From assembly GCA_020846935.1 (NCBI GenBank), contig JADLCY010000011.1, positions 248,001 to 312,000 of the forward strand: a stretch of DNA of 64,000 nucleotides, given 5' to 3'. The translations under genes and the position numbers were made by a program. The first letter of the stretch is position 1; each line of letters begins with the position of its first letter. The notes under the pieces were generated by a model that saw only the letters and a program-made list of their open reading frames with translations, was not told the origin of the DNA and made no database searches. The stretch is from Gemmatimonadaceae bacterium. GTDB taxonomy: Bacteria; Gemmatimonadota; Gemmatimonadetes; Gemmatimonadales; Gemmatimonadaceae. This document shows, in pieces, positions 26,580 through 35,450 of the stretch.

Positions 26580-27284
26580 GTGCATCGGGGGATGTCACCG
26601 GCGCCGCACGGTTCGGCCGCCACGATGCGCGCCCCGTTCACTGTGCGGTCCGTTGGTTGGGTGACCGCCGCGGCATTGCTCGGGGTCGCATCCTGGTGGG
26701 GCGTGCGCCGCCGCCCACCCGCAGCGCGCGTCACCGAGTTCCCGACCCGCATCGCGGGCGTACGGCTCGCCGTGATCTTCACCGGCGACGAGGGGACGAC
26801 CGATGAACTGCGGGCGCTCGCCGCCGCTCTGGCCCGGGACGGCACACCGAGCGTTGCCGTGGCGCCATGGCGTGACGGCTCGACGCCGGTTGGCGTCGGC
26901 GGGGGCGTCGATGCGCTCGTGCGCACCTACCTCCGGACGTGGGACCGCCAACGCCTCATCCTCATCGGTCTCGCGCGAGGTGCCGGCACCGCGCCGTTTG
27001 TCGCCAATCGCCTGCGTGGCGACGTGCGCAGCCGGATCGATGCCCTGGTCCTGGTCGATCCTCCGCCCCGTGCCGCCTTCCGGGGCCATCGCGGATGGGG
27101 GTCCGGTGTCCGGCCCACCGACCTCCCCGTGCGACCCGAGTTGGAGCGCCTGCGCGGCGTCCCCATGCTCTGCCTTTCGGATCCGCGGGGCTACTGCGCG
27201 TCGCTCGATCGCGGGCTGGTCCAGGTGCTCGCGGATGGCTCCGACGCTCGGGTGATCCGGCAAATTGTGGCGTTCCTGCAGTAG
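26580..27284 (+). CDS. VirJ/AcvB-like alpha/beta hydrolase fold, catalytic residues lost
   Basis: A 234-residue protein (219 from ATG 26625, MRAPFTVRS, which I consider equally likely) with one N-terminal membrane helix. It matches the VirJ-type hydrolase at 32315 in layout: VIFTGDEGT against LLTGDGGW, ILIGLARGAGTAPFVANRL against MVLGYSRGADIAPFVVARW, and LPVRPELERLRGVPMLCL against VPVAPELGRLRGLRAICI. The nucleophile serine of G-x-S-x-G is alanine here, and no counterpart of the C-terminal catalytic histidine is seen, so it is probably not an active hydrolase. It starts 15 bases after the small basic secreted protein gene. Confidence 0.7.
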   Translation: MHRGMSPAPHGSAATMRAPFTVRSVGWVTAAALLGVASWWGVRRRPPAARVTEFPTRIAGVRLAVIFTGDEGTTDELRALAAALARDGTPSVAVAPWRDGSTPVGVGGGVDALVRTYLRTWDRQRLILIGLARGAGTAPFVANRLRGDVRSRIDALVLVDPPPRAAFRGHRGWGSGVRPTDLPVRPELERLRGVPMLCLSDPRGYCASLDRGLVQVLADGSDARVIRQIVAFLQ

Positions 27285-27408
27285 GTGTACGACTGCACCC
27301 GGCACAGGTGGCCCATGAACGTGCCGCGTTCTCACATCGGGCGCAGGGCGGCGGTGATGTCGCAGAGCGACTTGTCTCGCGGGACGTTCACGAAGTCCTG
27401 CGCACAAA

Positions 27409-27436
27409 CGCCCCGGCCCGCGAACGAGCCGGGGCG
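27409..27436. terminator. Terminator hairpin between convergent genes
   Basis: A perfect 9-bp stem (CGCCCCGGC with GCCGGGGCG) around a 10-base loop, between the VirJ-like gene and the convergent HtrA gene. On the minus strand it is followed by GTTTGTG, fitting termination after the protease gene; flanking bases allow some pairing in the other direction too. Confidence 0.65.
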
Positions 27437-27452
27437 CATTCGTGCAGCGGCA

Positions 27453-28997
27453 TCATCCGCCGATCAGCTTCACACGCTCAACGCGGCGCTGACGCGCGCC
27501 CGTGTTGTACACGTCCAGGCTGACCACGACGCCCGCAGACTTTCCGCTCAGCGCCCGGCGCACGTCATCTCGCGTGTGCGTGGCGATGCCGTCGATGGAG
27601 AGCAGCACGTCCACACCGCGATCCGAGGGCGGCGCCAGGTGCGATTCACTGTCGGCACCGGGTTCGACGGCGGTGATCACGAGGCCGTTCATGCGCTCGG
27701 GGAGCCGAATGTCGCCCGCCACGGACGCGTCATCGCTCGGCGCGACGGAGATCCCGAGGCGCACGCCCGTGGCGTCGGCGGAGTCCGATCGGGCGGACGT
27801 CTCGCCTGCCGCGACCTCGCGCTCCATACGGGCCAGCGCCACGCGGATCGTGGCGCGGTCGCCGTTCTTGCGGCGCACGTCGAGCGACACCATGTCGCCC
27901 GGGTGGCGGAAGGCGATGCGCTCCTGCAGCTGTGCGACGTATTCAACGGGCGTGCCATCGACCGCGACGATGAGATCCCCGGCGCGCAGTCCGGCACGAG
28001 CGGCCGCGCTCGATTCGGGGGGCATCGTGGCCACCACCACGCCCTGTGCGCGCGACATCCCGGCCCACGCGGCGTCATTGGCGTCAGCCTGGCGCACCTG
28101 AACGCCCAGGGCCACGCGTTCCACGGCGCCGTGGTCGATCAATTGACGCAACACCACGCGCGCCAGGTCGATGGGGACCGCGAACCCGTAGCCGCTGTAG
28201 TAGCCCGTGCCGCTCGCGATCGCGCTGTTGATGCCGATCACGCGCCCGTGCAGGTCGACCAGCGGGCCACCGGAGTTCCCGGGATTGATCGCTGCGTCGG
28301 TCTGTATGAAATCCTGGATCGACCGTGAATTGCTGCTCGGCAGCCGCAGCGTGCGCCCCTTGGCGCTGACGATGCCCTCGGTCACCGTGAAAGTGAGCTC
28401 CTCGCCAAGCGGGTTCCCGACCGCGAGGACGAATTCGCCGACGCGCGCCGAGTCGCTCGACCCGAGTTCAGCCGGCACGAGGTCGTTGGCCTTGATGCGC
28501 AGGACGGCAACGTCGGTGGGCTGGTCAACGCCGACGACCGTTGCGTCAAACTCACGCCGGTCGAGCAACCGCACCCGCACGCGGGACGCGTGATCCACGA
28601 CATGGGCGTTGGTGAGGATGGTGCCGTCCTTCGAGACGATGAACCCCGATCCGGAGGACATCGCCCGTCGAGGCGACGGCGATGGCGACGACTCGTCAGG
28701 CATGCCGAAGAACCGGCGAAACTCCGGCGGGAAGCCATTGGGTGCGGGCGTATCGTCGGCGGCGTCGGCCGTGACGTCCGCGGTGATATAGACGACGGCC
28801 GGCTTGACCGTGGCCGCGGCGGCCACCGTCGCGTCGTTCAGCAGCGCGACGCTCGCCACCGGTGGTTCGCTCGCTGGAGGTGGTGCCGCGTGAGCGAGCA
28901 GGGTGCCGCGAGGGGCAAGGGTGACGCCGGCAACGCCCGCAACCACCAGCGCTCCGGTGGCGGCGAGTGTCCGCGAGAGGGAGAGTGTGTATGACAT
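27453..28997 (-). CDS. HtrA/DegQ-type periplasmic serine protease with two PDZ domains
   Basis: Envelope quality-control protease of 514 residues. The N-terminus (ATG 28997, preceded by a GGAG site) is a signal or anchor sequence. The catalytic triad is His132 (TNAHVV), Asp162 (TDVAVLRI) and Ser242 (NPGNSGGPLV). Two PDZ domains follow at about residues 285-375 and 400-510; the second is more divergent. A proline and serine-rich loop (PDESSPSPSPRR) lies before the protease core, as in the flexible LA loop region of DegP. It is monocistronic and divergent to a small secreted protein gene. Confidence 0.95.
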   Translation of the reverse strand: MSYTLSLSRTLAATGALVVAGVAGVTLAPRGTLLAHAAPPPASEPPVASVALLNDATVAAAATVKPAVVYITADVTADAADDTPAPNGFPPEFRRFFGMPDESSPSPSPRRAMSSGSGFIVSKDGTILTNAHVVDHASRVRVRLLDRREFDATVVGVDQPTDVAVLRIKANDLVPAELGSSDSARVGEFVLAVGNPLGEELTFTVTEGIVSAKGRTLRLPSSNSRSIQDFIQTDAAINPGNSGGPLVDLHGRVIGINSAIASGTGYYSGYGFAVPIDLARVVLRQLIDHGAVERVALGVQVRQADANDAAWAGMSRAQGVVVATMPPESSAAARAGLRAGDLIVAVDGTPVEYVAQLQERIAFRHPGDMVSLDVRRKNGDRATIRVALARMEREVAAGETSARSDSADATGVRLGISVAPSDDASVAGDIRLPERMNGLVITAVEPGADSESHLAPPSDRGVDVLLSIDGIATHTRDDVRRALSGKSAGVVVSLDVYNTGARQRRVERVKLIGG

Positions 28998-29182
28998 GCG
29001 ACGGCTCCGTTCGGTTGGGTACGGTGGAGGGCGCTTGATGGTCGCCGTTCCGCACGCAACGTGCATCCCGCTCCCTTACAGTCCGGTGAACGACGCGTTC
29101 ATCGACCGGCAAGGTTCTCCCCGACATCCTGCACGTGGCGCCTCGAGCCATGGAGGCTCGGCGCTCCAAACCAGGAGGCATC

Positions 29183-29545
29183 ATGCGCCGCTTCTCACTC
29201 CTCGCGCTCACTATCGGTGCGGCGACCCTCGTGGCTGCCGAGCCGGCGCACGCCGCGCGCGACACCACCAGTGTTCTGCTGCAGAACGATCGCACGGTCC
29301 CCGTCACCGTCTACCTGGAAACGGGCGGTCGGGAGATTCAACTGGGCAAGGTGGGCCCGATGGCCACGTCGACGCTCGTGATTCCGCGGTGGCTCGTGAG
29401 TTACGAGACCCCGCTGCACATCTTTGTGCACCCCGCCAATGGCGACGACCAGGACAGTGGACTGCTCGAGGTGAACACCGGCGACCGCATCGGCGTCATC
29501 GTGCCGGCCCGGGATGTATTCGAGCCCTTCCCGCTCGATCGGTGA
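29183..29545 (+). CDS. Small secreted protein of unknown function
   Basis: A 120-residue protein with a clear signal peptide (to about AEPAHA) and an AGGAGG ribosome site close to ATG 29183. The mature part is beta-rich: TTSVLLQNDRTVPVTVYLE, LGKVGPMATSTLVIPRW, TPLHIFVHPANGDDQDSG and TGDRIGVIVPARD. This resembles small beta-sandwich proteins, but I cannot name the family. It has no cysteine. It converges on mprF, with a hairpin between. Confidence 0.65.
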   Translation: MRRFSLLALTIGAATLVAAEPAHAARDTTSVLLQNDRTVPVTVYLETGGREIQLGKVGPMATSTLVIPRWLVSYETPLHIFVHPANGDDQDSGLLEVNTGDRIGVIVPARDVFEPFPLDR

Positions 29546-29554
29546 CTCGGGGTC

Positions 29555-29581
29555 GTGGTCGGGTCGGCGCGACCCGGCCAC
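29555..29581. terminator. Hairpin between convergent genes
   Basis: An 11-bp stem with one G-T wobble (GTGGTCGGGTC with GACCCGGCCAC) and a 5-base loop lies between the small secreted protein gene and the end of mprF. No T tract follows on either strand, so termination is likely but not certain. Confidence 0.5.
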
Positions 29582-29595
29582 ACTCCCGTGCCTGC

Positions 29596-32220
29596 CTAAC
29601 GAAGCACGAGCCCGGCGATCCCTCCCGAGATCAGCGAGGCGACGTTGGCCAGGACGCGCGGCAGCGCGAGGCCCGCCGGCGATGCGAGATAGCGGGGCTC
29701 CCACTCCGGATCGAACTTCTCCTTCCACGCACGGAGCCCGCGAAAGTTGTAGAAGTGCTCCGCATGGCTGTACAGGAGCCGTGCCACGCGGTGCCACCGC
29801 GGCGCCAGGGCGTGCGCCTCCATCCCCGAGAGTGGCGCCATGCCAAGATTCATCCAGCGAAACCCGCGCGCGCGGCCCAGCAACATGAGCTGGATGAACA
29901 GGTACTCCATGGCACCGGGCGGCGCGTCCGGCAGGTGACGCATCAGGTCCACCGATAGCTCGCTGCCGTTCCCGGTCCATACGTTCGCGAACGCCACGAT
30001 GCGCCGGTCGATGCGAATCACCGCGCAGGGAAAGCGCTCGATGTACGTGGGGTCCCACCGCCCCAGCGAGAACCCCTTCTCCCGCGTGGCCTTCGCACCC
30101 AGCCACGCGTTCGACACGCGCTCGAGTTCCGGCAGACCCGTGGGTACCTGGGTGCTCTCGATCAGCTCGAAGGCGCCCCCCGCACGCTCAACGTCGCGAA
30201 TGGTGCGACGCAAGCCGCGACGTCCTCCACCATCCACCGCAAACGACTCCAGGGGTACCCTGCCCTCTTCACCAAGCTTGAAGAGCGTGAGCCCGAGGTC
30301 GATGTAGAGCGGCAGGTGGCGATTGCTGACTTCATAGAACACCGGCGCGGCCCCGTGCTGGTCCGCCGCCTCGCGAAAGCGCCAGGCCAATTCGCGACGG
30401 CTGTGATCGCTCCCCATCGGGTCGCCGAGCGCCACCCAGCTGCCTCCGCTCACGCCGTACATCAGGAACCCGTCGCGCTGCTCAGCAAACATCAGGTGCT
30501 TGTCGCCAAGGAGCGCCAGCGCAGCCGCGGTCTCCGGGAGCCTGGGAACGAGCGCGGCGACTTCCTCGAGTTCGCTCGTCGTCGGCAGGGCGAGTACCGG
30601 GGCGGCGTGGCGCAACAGGCGCACCGCACCCACCACACCCAGCGCGATGGCGGCGCCCGCGGACGCCCGAAGGAACCGCGGCGCGTCAGCACGTTCCGCA
30701 AAGTGCCACCAGAGATCCGTGGAGTACTCGACGTGACGGAACGCAAAGAGTCCGGTCCACACGCTGACCCCGACCACGGCGAGCACCGCGGCGACCCAAC
30801 CCGGGCTGAGCGGCTCGGCGAGAAGCGAGGCGCGTCGGTAGAACGCGCGACGGCTCGCCGTCAGCACGACGAACACGACCGACAGCGCTGTCGCTTCTTC
30901 GTAGTCCAGTCCCTTGAGCAGCGACGCAGCGATCCCGACGCCGAGCAGCACGCGCGTCAGCTGGGCCGCGGCGTCGAGCCGCCGCGTCAGCGCCCAGCCC
31001 AGCACGACGAGCCCGGTGCCCGCGACGCTCGCGGCGAAATGTGACAGCTCCACCACACCCAGCGGCATGACATCCACGAGCATGCGCATGCGCCCGTGGA
31101 GACTCGGCGTCGCGCCGGACAAGAGCAGCATGGCGCCGCCGATCATCGTCATCGCGCCGATCGCGGTCGGCAGCAGCGGCTCGGCCCAGCGCTCGAAGCC
31201 CGCTGACACCATGCTCGCCGCACGCGCGAGACGCGCCCGTTGCCATCGCGCTTCGTGCGTCACCAGCAGGGCGATGGCCCCCGTGAAGGGCAGCAGGTAG
31301 TAGACAGCCCGCCAGGCCAGGATCGCACCCAGCAACCGATCGGCGCGCACCGTGTCGCCGAACTGCAGCACCATGAGCGTCTCGAAGACGCCGATGCCGC
31401 CAGGCACGTGGCTGAGCAGCCCGATGCCCTGCGAGAGGAGGAAGGCGCCAAAGAAGGCGAGGGCGCCGACGCCGTGGCCTGCCGGGAGCAGCACCCAGAG
31501 CGACAGGGCGGCGAGGCACCAGTCGGCAGCCGCGACCGCATACTGCCGCGCGACCAGCGACGGGGCCGGGACGCGCAGCTCATGACCACCCAGTCGCAGG
31601 GAGCGGACACGAGCCACGCTGATCGCCACCCACGCACTGCTCCCGCAGAGACAAAGCGCCGACAGCAAGCGCACAGCCATGACCGGCAGGTGCAGTCGTT
31701 GCAGCGCGACCAGCGGTTCGACGACGCCCACGAGGCCGGTGAGCGTGAGGATCCCGAGCGTGAACGTGGCACCGGAAAATGCCGCGGCGCGCGCGATCTC
31801 CCATGTATCCAGCCCCCACGCGCTCCAGAGCCGCAGCCGCAGGGAGCTTCCGGTGAACGCCGCAAAGCCGAGCGTCTGGCTCACGCCGTACGTGATGATC
31901 GATGCGAAGGCGATCTGGCGATAGCGGAGCCGGCGCCCGACCCAGCGCAGCGCGATCGCATCGTAGCCCGGGAGCACGGCGTACGAGGCAATGGTCGCCG
32001 CGACGGACAGCAGGAGCGCCTGCCAGGGCACGGCGCGGGCCGCGGCGACGATCTCGTGGTAGCGAACATGCGACAGCTCCCGGGCGAGGAGTAAGAGCAT
32101 CACCGCCAGCGCCGCGAGGCCGAACACAGGCGTGAGCCAGGGGCGCGCCCCACGCCACCAGCGTGGAACACCGGCCGGCCCTGCAGGCGGCTCGGCGTTC
32201 GGGAGGGTCACGGCGGACAT
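29596..32220 (-). CDS. mprF: Phosphatidylglycerol lysyltransferase and flippase (MprF-like)
   Basis: Membrane protein of 874 residues. The N-terminal half is a multi-helix flippase-type domain (from RPWLTPVFGLAALAVMLLLL through GIGLLSHVPGGIGVFETLMV, a signature seen in this family). The C-terminal 300 residues are a soluble DUF2156/GNAT-like transferase with GDKHLMFAEQRDGFLMYGV, WVALGDPMGSD, GLRRTIRDVERAGG and FRGLRAWKEKFDPEWEPRYL. Established homologues move lysine (or alanine) from charged tRNA to phosphatidylglycerol and flip the product outward. The start ATG 32220 has a GAGGTGAG site. It is divergent from an AcvB-type gene, which fits a lipid modification pair. Confidence 0.88.
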   Translation of the reverse strand: MSAVTLPNAEPPAGPAGVPRWWRGARPWLTPVFGLAALAVMLLLLARELSHVRYHEIVAAARAVPWQALLLSVAATIASYAVLPGYDAIALRWVGRRLRYRQIAFASIITYGVSQTLGFAAFTGSSLRLRLWSAWGLDTWEIARAAAFSGATFTLGILTLTGLVGVVEPLVALQRLHLPVMAVRLLSALCLCGSSAWVAISVARVRSLRLGGHELRVPAPSLVARQYAVAAADWCLAALSLWVLLPAGHGVGALAFFGAFLLSQGIGLLSHVPGGIGVFETLMVLQFGDTVRADRLLGAILAWRAVYYLLPFTGAIALLVTHEARWQRARLARAASMVSAGFERWAEPLLPTAIGAMTMIGGAMLLLSGATPSLHGRMRMLVDVMPLGVVELSHFAASVAGTGLVVLGWALTRRLDAAAQLTRVLLGVGIAASLLKGLDYEEATALSVVFVVLTASRRAFYRRASLLAEPLSPGWVAAVLAVVGVSVWTGLFAFRHVEYSTDLWWHFAERADAPRFLRASAGAAIALGVVGAVRLLRHAAPVLALPTTSELEEVAALVPRLPETAAALALLGDKHLMFAEQRDGFLMYGVSGGSWVALGDPMGSDHSRRELAWRFREAADQHGAAPVFYEVSNRHLPLYIDLGLTLFKLGEEGRVPLESFAVDGGGRRGLRRTIRDVERAGGAFELIESTQVPTGLPELERVSNAWLGAKATREKGFSLGRWDPTYIERFPCAVIRIDRRIVAFANVWTGNGSELSVDLMRHLPDAPPGAMEYLFIQLMLLGRARGFRWMNLGMAPLSGMEAHALAPRWHRVARLLYSHAEHFYNFRGLRAWKEKFDPEWEPRYLASPAGLALPRVLANVASLISGGIAGLVLR

Positions 32221-32314
32221 GGCGCTCAAACTCACCTCCCTCAGCTTGCCGCAGGATGAACGCGCGTCGTTGCCGTTGATCCTCCTGCAAGGTAGGCAGG
32301 CGTAGCGTGCGTCC

Positions 32315-32998
32315 ATGTTGCTCATCTCATCGGTACTCCTTCTCGCGGCGGTGAGCGCCTGCGACAGCAGCGCGACCGTGCGCCTGCCACTCATCGAGCG
32401 GCCCGCCATGGCCGATACCAATGCCACGCTCGTCGTCCTGCTCACGGGCGACGGCGGCTGGGCGCACGCCGACGAAGAAGTGGCCAAGGGGCTGCGTGCG
32501 CGGGGCGCGGCGGTCGTCGGGCTCGACATGCGTGCCTACCTTCGCACGCGCCGTTCGCCTGACGAAGCGGCGCACGATGTGGGATGCCTCGCCGACGCCT
32601 ACGCCGCGCGATGGCAGCGCGACCGCCTGATGGTGCTTGGCTACTCCCGCGGCGCCGACATTGCGCCGTTTGTCGTGGCCCGGTGGGACGATGCCCGGCG
32701 AAGCCGCATCAACCTCGTGGCACTCGTGTCGCTGTCAACGCACGCCAACTTCCAGTTCCACCTCATCGACCTGATCCGCGACGTGTCACGCGACACCGAT
32801 GTTCCCGTGGCGCCCGAGCTGGGCCGGCTGCGGGGCCTGCGGGCCATCTGCATCTATGGAACGGAGGAAGACCACTCGGGGTGTCGAGGTGCCGACACAA
32901 CCGTGATCACGCCGTACGCGCGCGACGGTGGTCATCGGCTGACGGGCGGCTTTGACGCCATTGCCGCGTTGCTCGAGCGAGGCCTGCATCCCGGGTAG
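32315..32998 (+). CDS. AcvB/VirJ-type hydrolase (probable aminoacyl-PG hydrolase)
   Basis: Exported hydrolase of 227 residues; the N-terminus MLLISSVLLLAAVSACDSS is a lipoprotein signal (Cys16). It contains the VirJ core: LLTGDGGWAHADEEV, nucleophile LGYSRGADIAPF, THANFQFHLIDLI, IYGTEEDHSGCRG and a C-terminal GGHRLTGGF with the histidine. Agrobacterium AcvB, built on this domain, hydrolyses lysyl-PG and is encoded next to the lysyl-PG synthase lpiA. Here the gene lies divergent from mprF with 94 bases between, supporting that role. It corresponds to only the VirJ half of AcvB. Confidence 0.82.
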   Translation: MLLISSVLLLAAVSACDSSATVRLPLIERPAMADTNATLVVLLTGDGGWAHADEEVAKGLRARGAAVVGLDMRAYLRTRRSPDEAAHDVGCLADAYAARWQRDRLMVLGYSRGADIAPFVVARWDDARRSRINLVALVSLSTHANFQFHLIDLIRDVSRDTDVPVAPELGRLRGLRAICIYGTEEDHSGCRGADTTVITPYARDGGHRLTGGFDAIAALLERGLHPG

Positions 32999-33004
32999 GT
33001 TCGA

Positions 33005-33967
33005 TCAGTCGTCGGTGGTGCGCGGGTGGGCCTTGAAGAACGCCCACATCACGTCCGTCGCGTCGAGCGTGCTGCCCGGGTCGTCACCACGGCGCCTCCC
33101 GGCACGGCCGCCCGGCCACGCGTGACCGCCTTCCTTCACCTGGTAGAGTTCCACGGCAACGCCGTTTCCGCACGGCCACGTCCAATGGATGACACCGTTC
33201 GCATCGCGTGTCGCCGGCGTCGCGCCGCACGCGGCGGCGCGGGCCCAGTACGCGCCCTGCTCGGCGTTTGGCCTGGGCGGCACGCCGTCCCACGCGCGCC
33301 GGCCGATCCCGTCTCCCAAACCACCGGCTGCTGGCACCGACGTGTCTTTCAGTCCATTGAATATCACGGCGGAGACGGGGCTCGACGGCATCGCCTCGTC
33401 GCCAAACACCGCTCCGACGACCGGCGCGATCGCGGCCGGTCGATGGCGGAGTTCCCGGCCCAGTCGATGCGCCATCATGCCCCCGTTCGACATCCCGGTG
33501 ACGTATATGCGCCGCGGATCGACGTTGAACTCGCGACCGATCGCGTCGATCATGGTGTCGATGAAGCCGACGTCATCGACTCGGTTCTCCATCGCAAAGC
33601 CGCAGCAGTGCGCGGCATTCCACGTCAGCAGGCGCCCACCGGGCCGGCCGCTGCCGTTGGGATACACGACGATGATCCCCTCGCGATCGACCAGCCTCGT
33701 GAACCCGCTCATCGCCTCGGCATTTGCGGCGTTGCCCCCGCCACCATGCAGCACGATGACCATCGCACGCGGCGTCGCGTCGCTCGTCGCGCTCCGGGGC
33801 GCCCGCACCACGTAACTGCGTTCCGTCCCGCGAACCTGCAGGGTGCGCAGGCCTTCGTCGCCTGCGGCTCCCCGCGGACGCCGTAGCCGACCCTGTGACT
33901 CCGCCTGCTCCGGCGCGGCCAGGGTGGAGGCCAGGACGGCCAGGACAAGAAGGGTCGTGGGTCTCAT
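33005..33967 (-). CDS. PHB depolymerase-family esterase (LpqC-like)
   Basis: Secreted alpha/beta hydrolase of 320 residues with signal peptide ending near AEQAESQG. The oxyanion segment is VIVLHGGGGNAANAE, the nucleophile is in VTGMSNGGMMAHRL, the acid is probably in FNGLKDTSVP and the histidine in EGGHAWPGG. This order matches the polyhydroxybutyrate depolymerase and feruloyl-esterase-like family. The polymer or ester substrate is not known. It converges on the AcvB-type gene with only 6 bases between the stops. Confidence 0.88.
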   Translation of the reverse strand: MRPTTLLVLAVLASTLAAPEQAESQGRLRRPRGAAGDEGLRTLQVRGTERSYVVRAPRSATSDATPRAMVIVLHGGGGNAANAEAMSGFTRLVDREGIIVVYPNGSGRPGGRLLTWNAAHCCGFAMENRVDDVGFIDTMIDAIGREFNVDPRRIYVTGMSNGGMMAHRLGRELRHRPAAIAPVVGAVFGDEAMPSSPVSAVIFNGLKDTSVPAAGGLGDGIGRRAWDGVPPRPNAEQGAYWARAAACGATPATRDANGVIHWTWPCGNGVAVELYQVKEGGHAWPGGRAGRRRGDDPGSTLDATDVMWAFFKAHPRTTDD

Positions 33968-34159
33968 GCAGCCGTAGACGCGACCACGACCCGGCGCGTT
34001 AACGTGACAGACGGATTCAGGAACTGCGGAACGCCTTGGGCAGTGCGTGCGTGGGGCCTCGAACGTACCGGCGGCCCGCTATCCAGGGCCAGCGGTGACG
34101 GCTCCACTCCCGCTCTCACTCGCGAGCAAGGCACCTGGCCGCCGTATGGCGCGTTCCCC

Positions 34160-35167
34160 TCACCATCCGAGCACCAGCGCAAAGACCAGCGGCGCCACGA
34201 TCGACGCATCGCTTTCGATGATGTACTTCGGCGTGTCCACGCCAAGCTTTCCCCACGTGATCTTCTCGTTGGGCACAGCGCCCGAATACGAACCGTAGCT
34301 CGTCGTCGAGTCGGAGATCTGAGCGAAGTACCCCCAGAGCGGCACCTCGGGACGCTGCAGGTCCTGGTGGAGCATCGGGACGACGCAGATCGGGAAGTCA
34401 CCGGCGATGCCGCCCCCGATCTGGAAGAACCCGATCGACGACGCCTCGGCGGTGCGCGTGTACCAATCGGCGAGCGCGATCATGTATTCGATGCCCGTGC
34501 GCACCGTGTGTACGTGCGCCACGTCGCCGCTGATGCAGTGCCCGGTGTACATGTTGCCAAGCGTCGAGTCCTCCCAGCCCGGCACGAACATCGGAAGGTT
34601 ACGCTCCGCGGCGGCGAGCAGCCACGAGTCCTTTGGGTCGATCTGGTACGCGTTGCGGAGGGCGTCGCTCAGCAATACACGATAGAGGAACTCGTGCGGA
34701 AAGCGGCGCTCGCCGCGCGCGTCGGCGGCCTGCCACTCGGCGAGCACCGCCGATTCGATGCGCCGCATGGCTTCCATCTCGGGGATGCACGTGTCGGTAA
34801 CGCGATTCATGTGGCGCTCGAGGAGCGCCTGTTCGTCGGCCGGCGTCAGGTCGCGGTAGTTGGGCACGCGCTCGTAGTGCTCGTGCGCCACCAGGTTGAA
34901 GACGTCTTCCTCGAGGTTGGCCCCGGTACACGAGATCGCGTGCACCTTGCCCTGGCGGATCATCTCGGCGAGCGAGCGGCCCAGCTCTGCGGTGCTCATG
35001 GCACCCGCGAGCGTGACCAGCATGGAGCCGCCGTTGGCCAGGTGAGCGCGGTACCCGTCGGCGGCGTCGACGAGGGCGGCGGCGTTGAAGTGGCGGAAGT
35101 GGTCGCGGGCGAAACGCGAGACCGGTCCAGCGACGGATGTCGTCACCGAGGTGTGCGGGGCGGGCAT
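34160..35167 (-). CDS. Deoxyhypusine-synthase-like protein
   Basis: A 335-residue member of the deoxyhypusine synthase fold, which in eukaryotes and archaea uses spermidine and NAD to modify eIF5A. Here the NAD region includes GGSMLVTLAGAMSTAELGRS and SCTGANLEEDVFNL, and the lysine-bearing segment is ITWGKLGVDTPKYI, followed by ESDASIVAPLVFAL, as in the catalytic segment of true enzymes. Bacterial homologues are usually of unknown or homospermidine-synthase-like function, since bacteria lack eIF5A. ATG 35167 is chosen because the conserved sequence begins soon after. No polyamine gene is adjacent. Confidence 0.88.
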   Translation of the reverse strand: MPAPHTSVTTSVAGPVSRFARDHFRHFNAAALVDAADGYRAHLANGGSMLVTLAGAMSTAELGRSLAEMIRQGKVHAISCTGANLEEDVFNLVAHEHYERVPNYRDLTPADEQALLERHMNRVTDTCIPEMEAMRRIESAVLAEWQAADARGERRFPHEFLYRVLLSDALRNAYQIDPKDSWLLAAAERNLPMFVPGWEDSTLGNMYTGHCISGDVAHVHTVRTGIEYMIALADWYTRTAEASSIGFFQIGGGIAGDFPICVVPMLHQDLQRPEVPLWGYFAQISDSTTSYGSYSGAVPNEKITWGKLGVDTPKYIIESDASIVAPLVFALVLGW

Positions 35168-35450
35168 TCGACTGCACCTCGCGCGCGGGGCGTCGCATCG
35201 GGATCGACGCGCGCGCGAGACCCCGAGGGACGTCCTACGGTCGCGCGGGATGCGCGCCCGCCATCGGAACGTCTGGTGGCTCGCAGGGAACCGTAGGGAG
35301 TTCGCGGCAGAGACGCAACCATCGGGGCATCCCCTGATCAAACCCGATCGGCCCTGGCGCTGTCAAAGGACCGTTGCGCCGTTCGTGCGCTGGCCCTCCA
35401 CCGCGTCCGACTGGCACAAGCGCACGTCGCCACCTCCACCGCCGAATCCG

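Noticed and set aside
29135-29182. Longer N-terminus for the small secreted protein at 29183
   Set aside because: The added residues destroy the signal-peptide layout, while ATG 29183 has an AGGAGG site at the right distance.
32221-32529. Extended N-terminus for mprF reading back to 32529
   Set aside because: It would overlap the divergent AcvB-type gene, and the added residues are low-complexity; ATG 32220 has a ribosome site.
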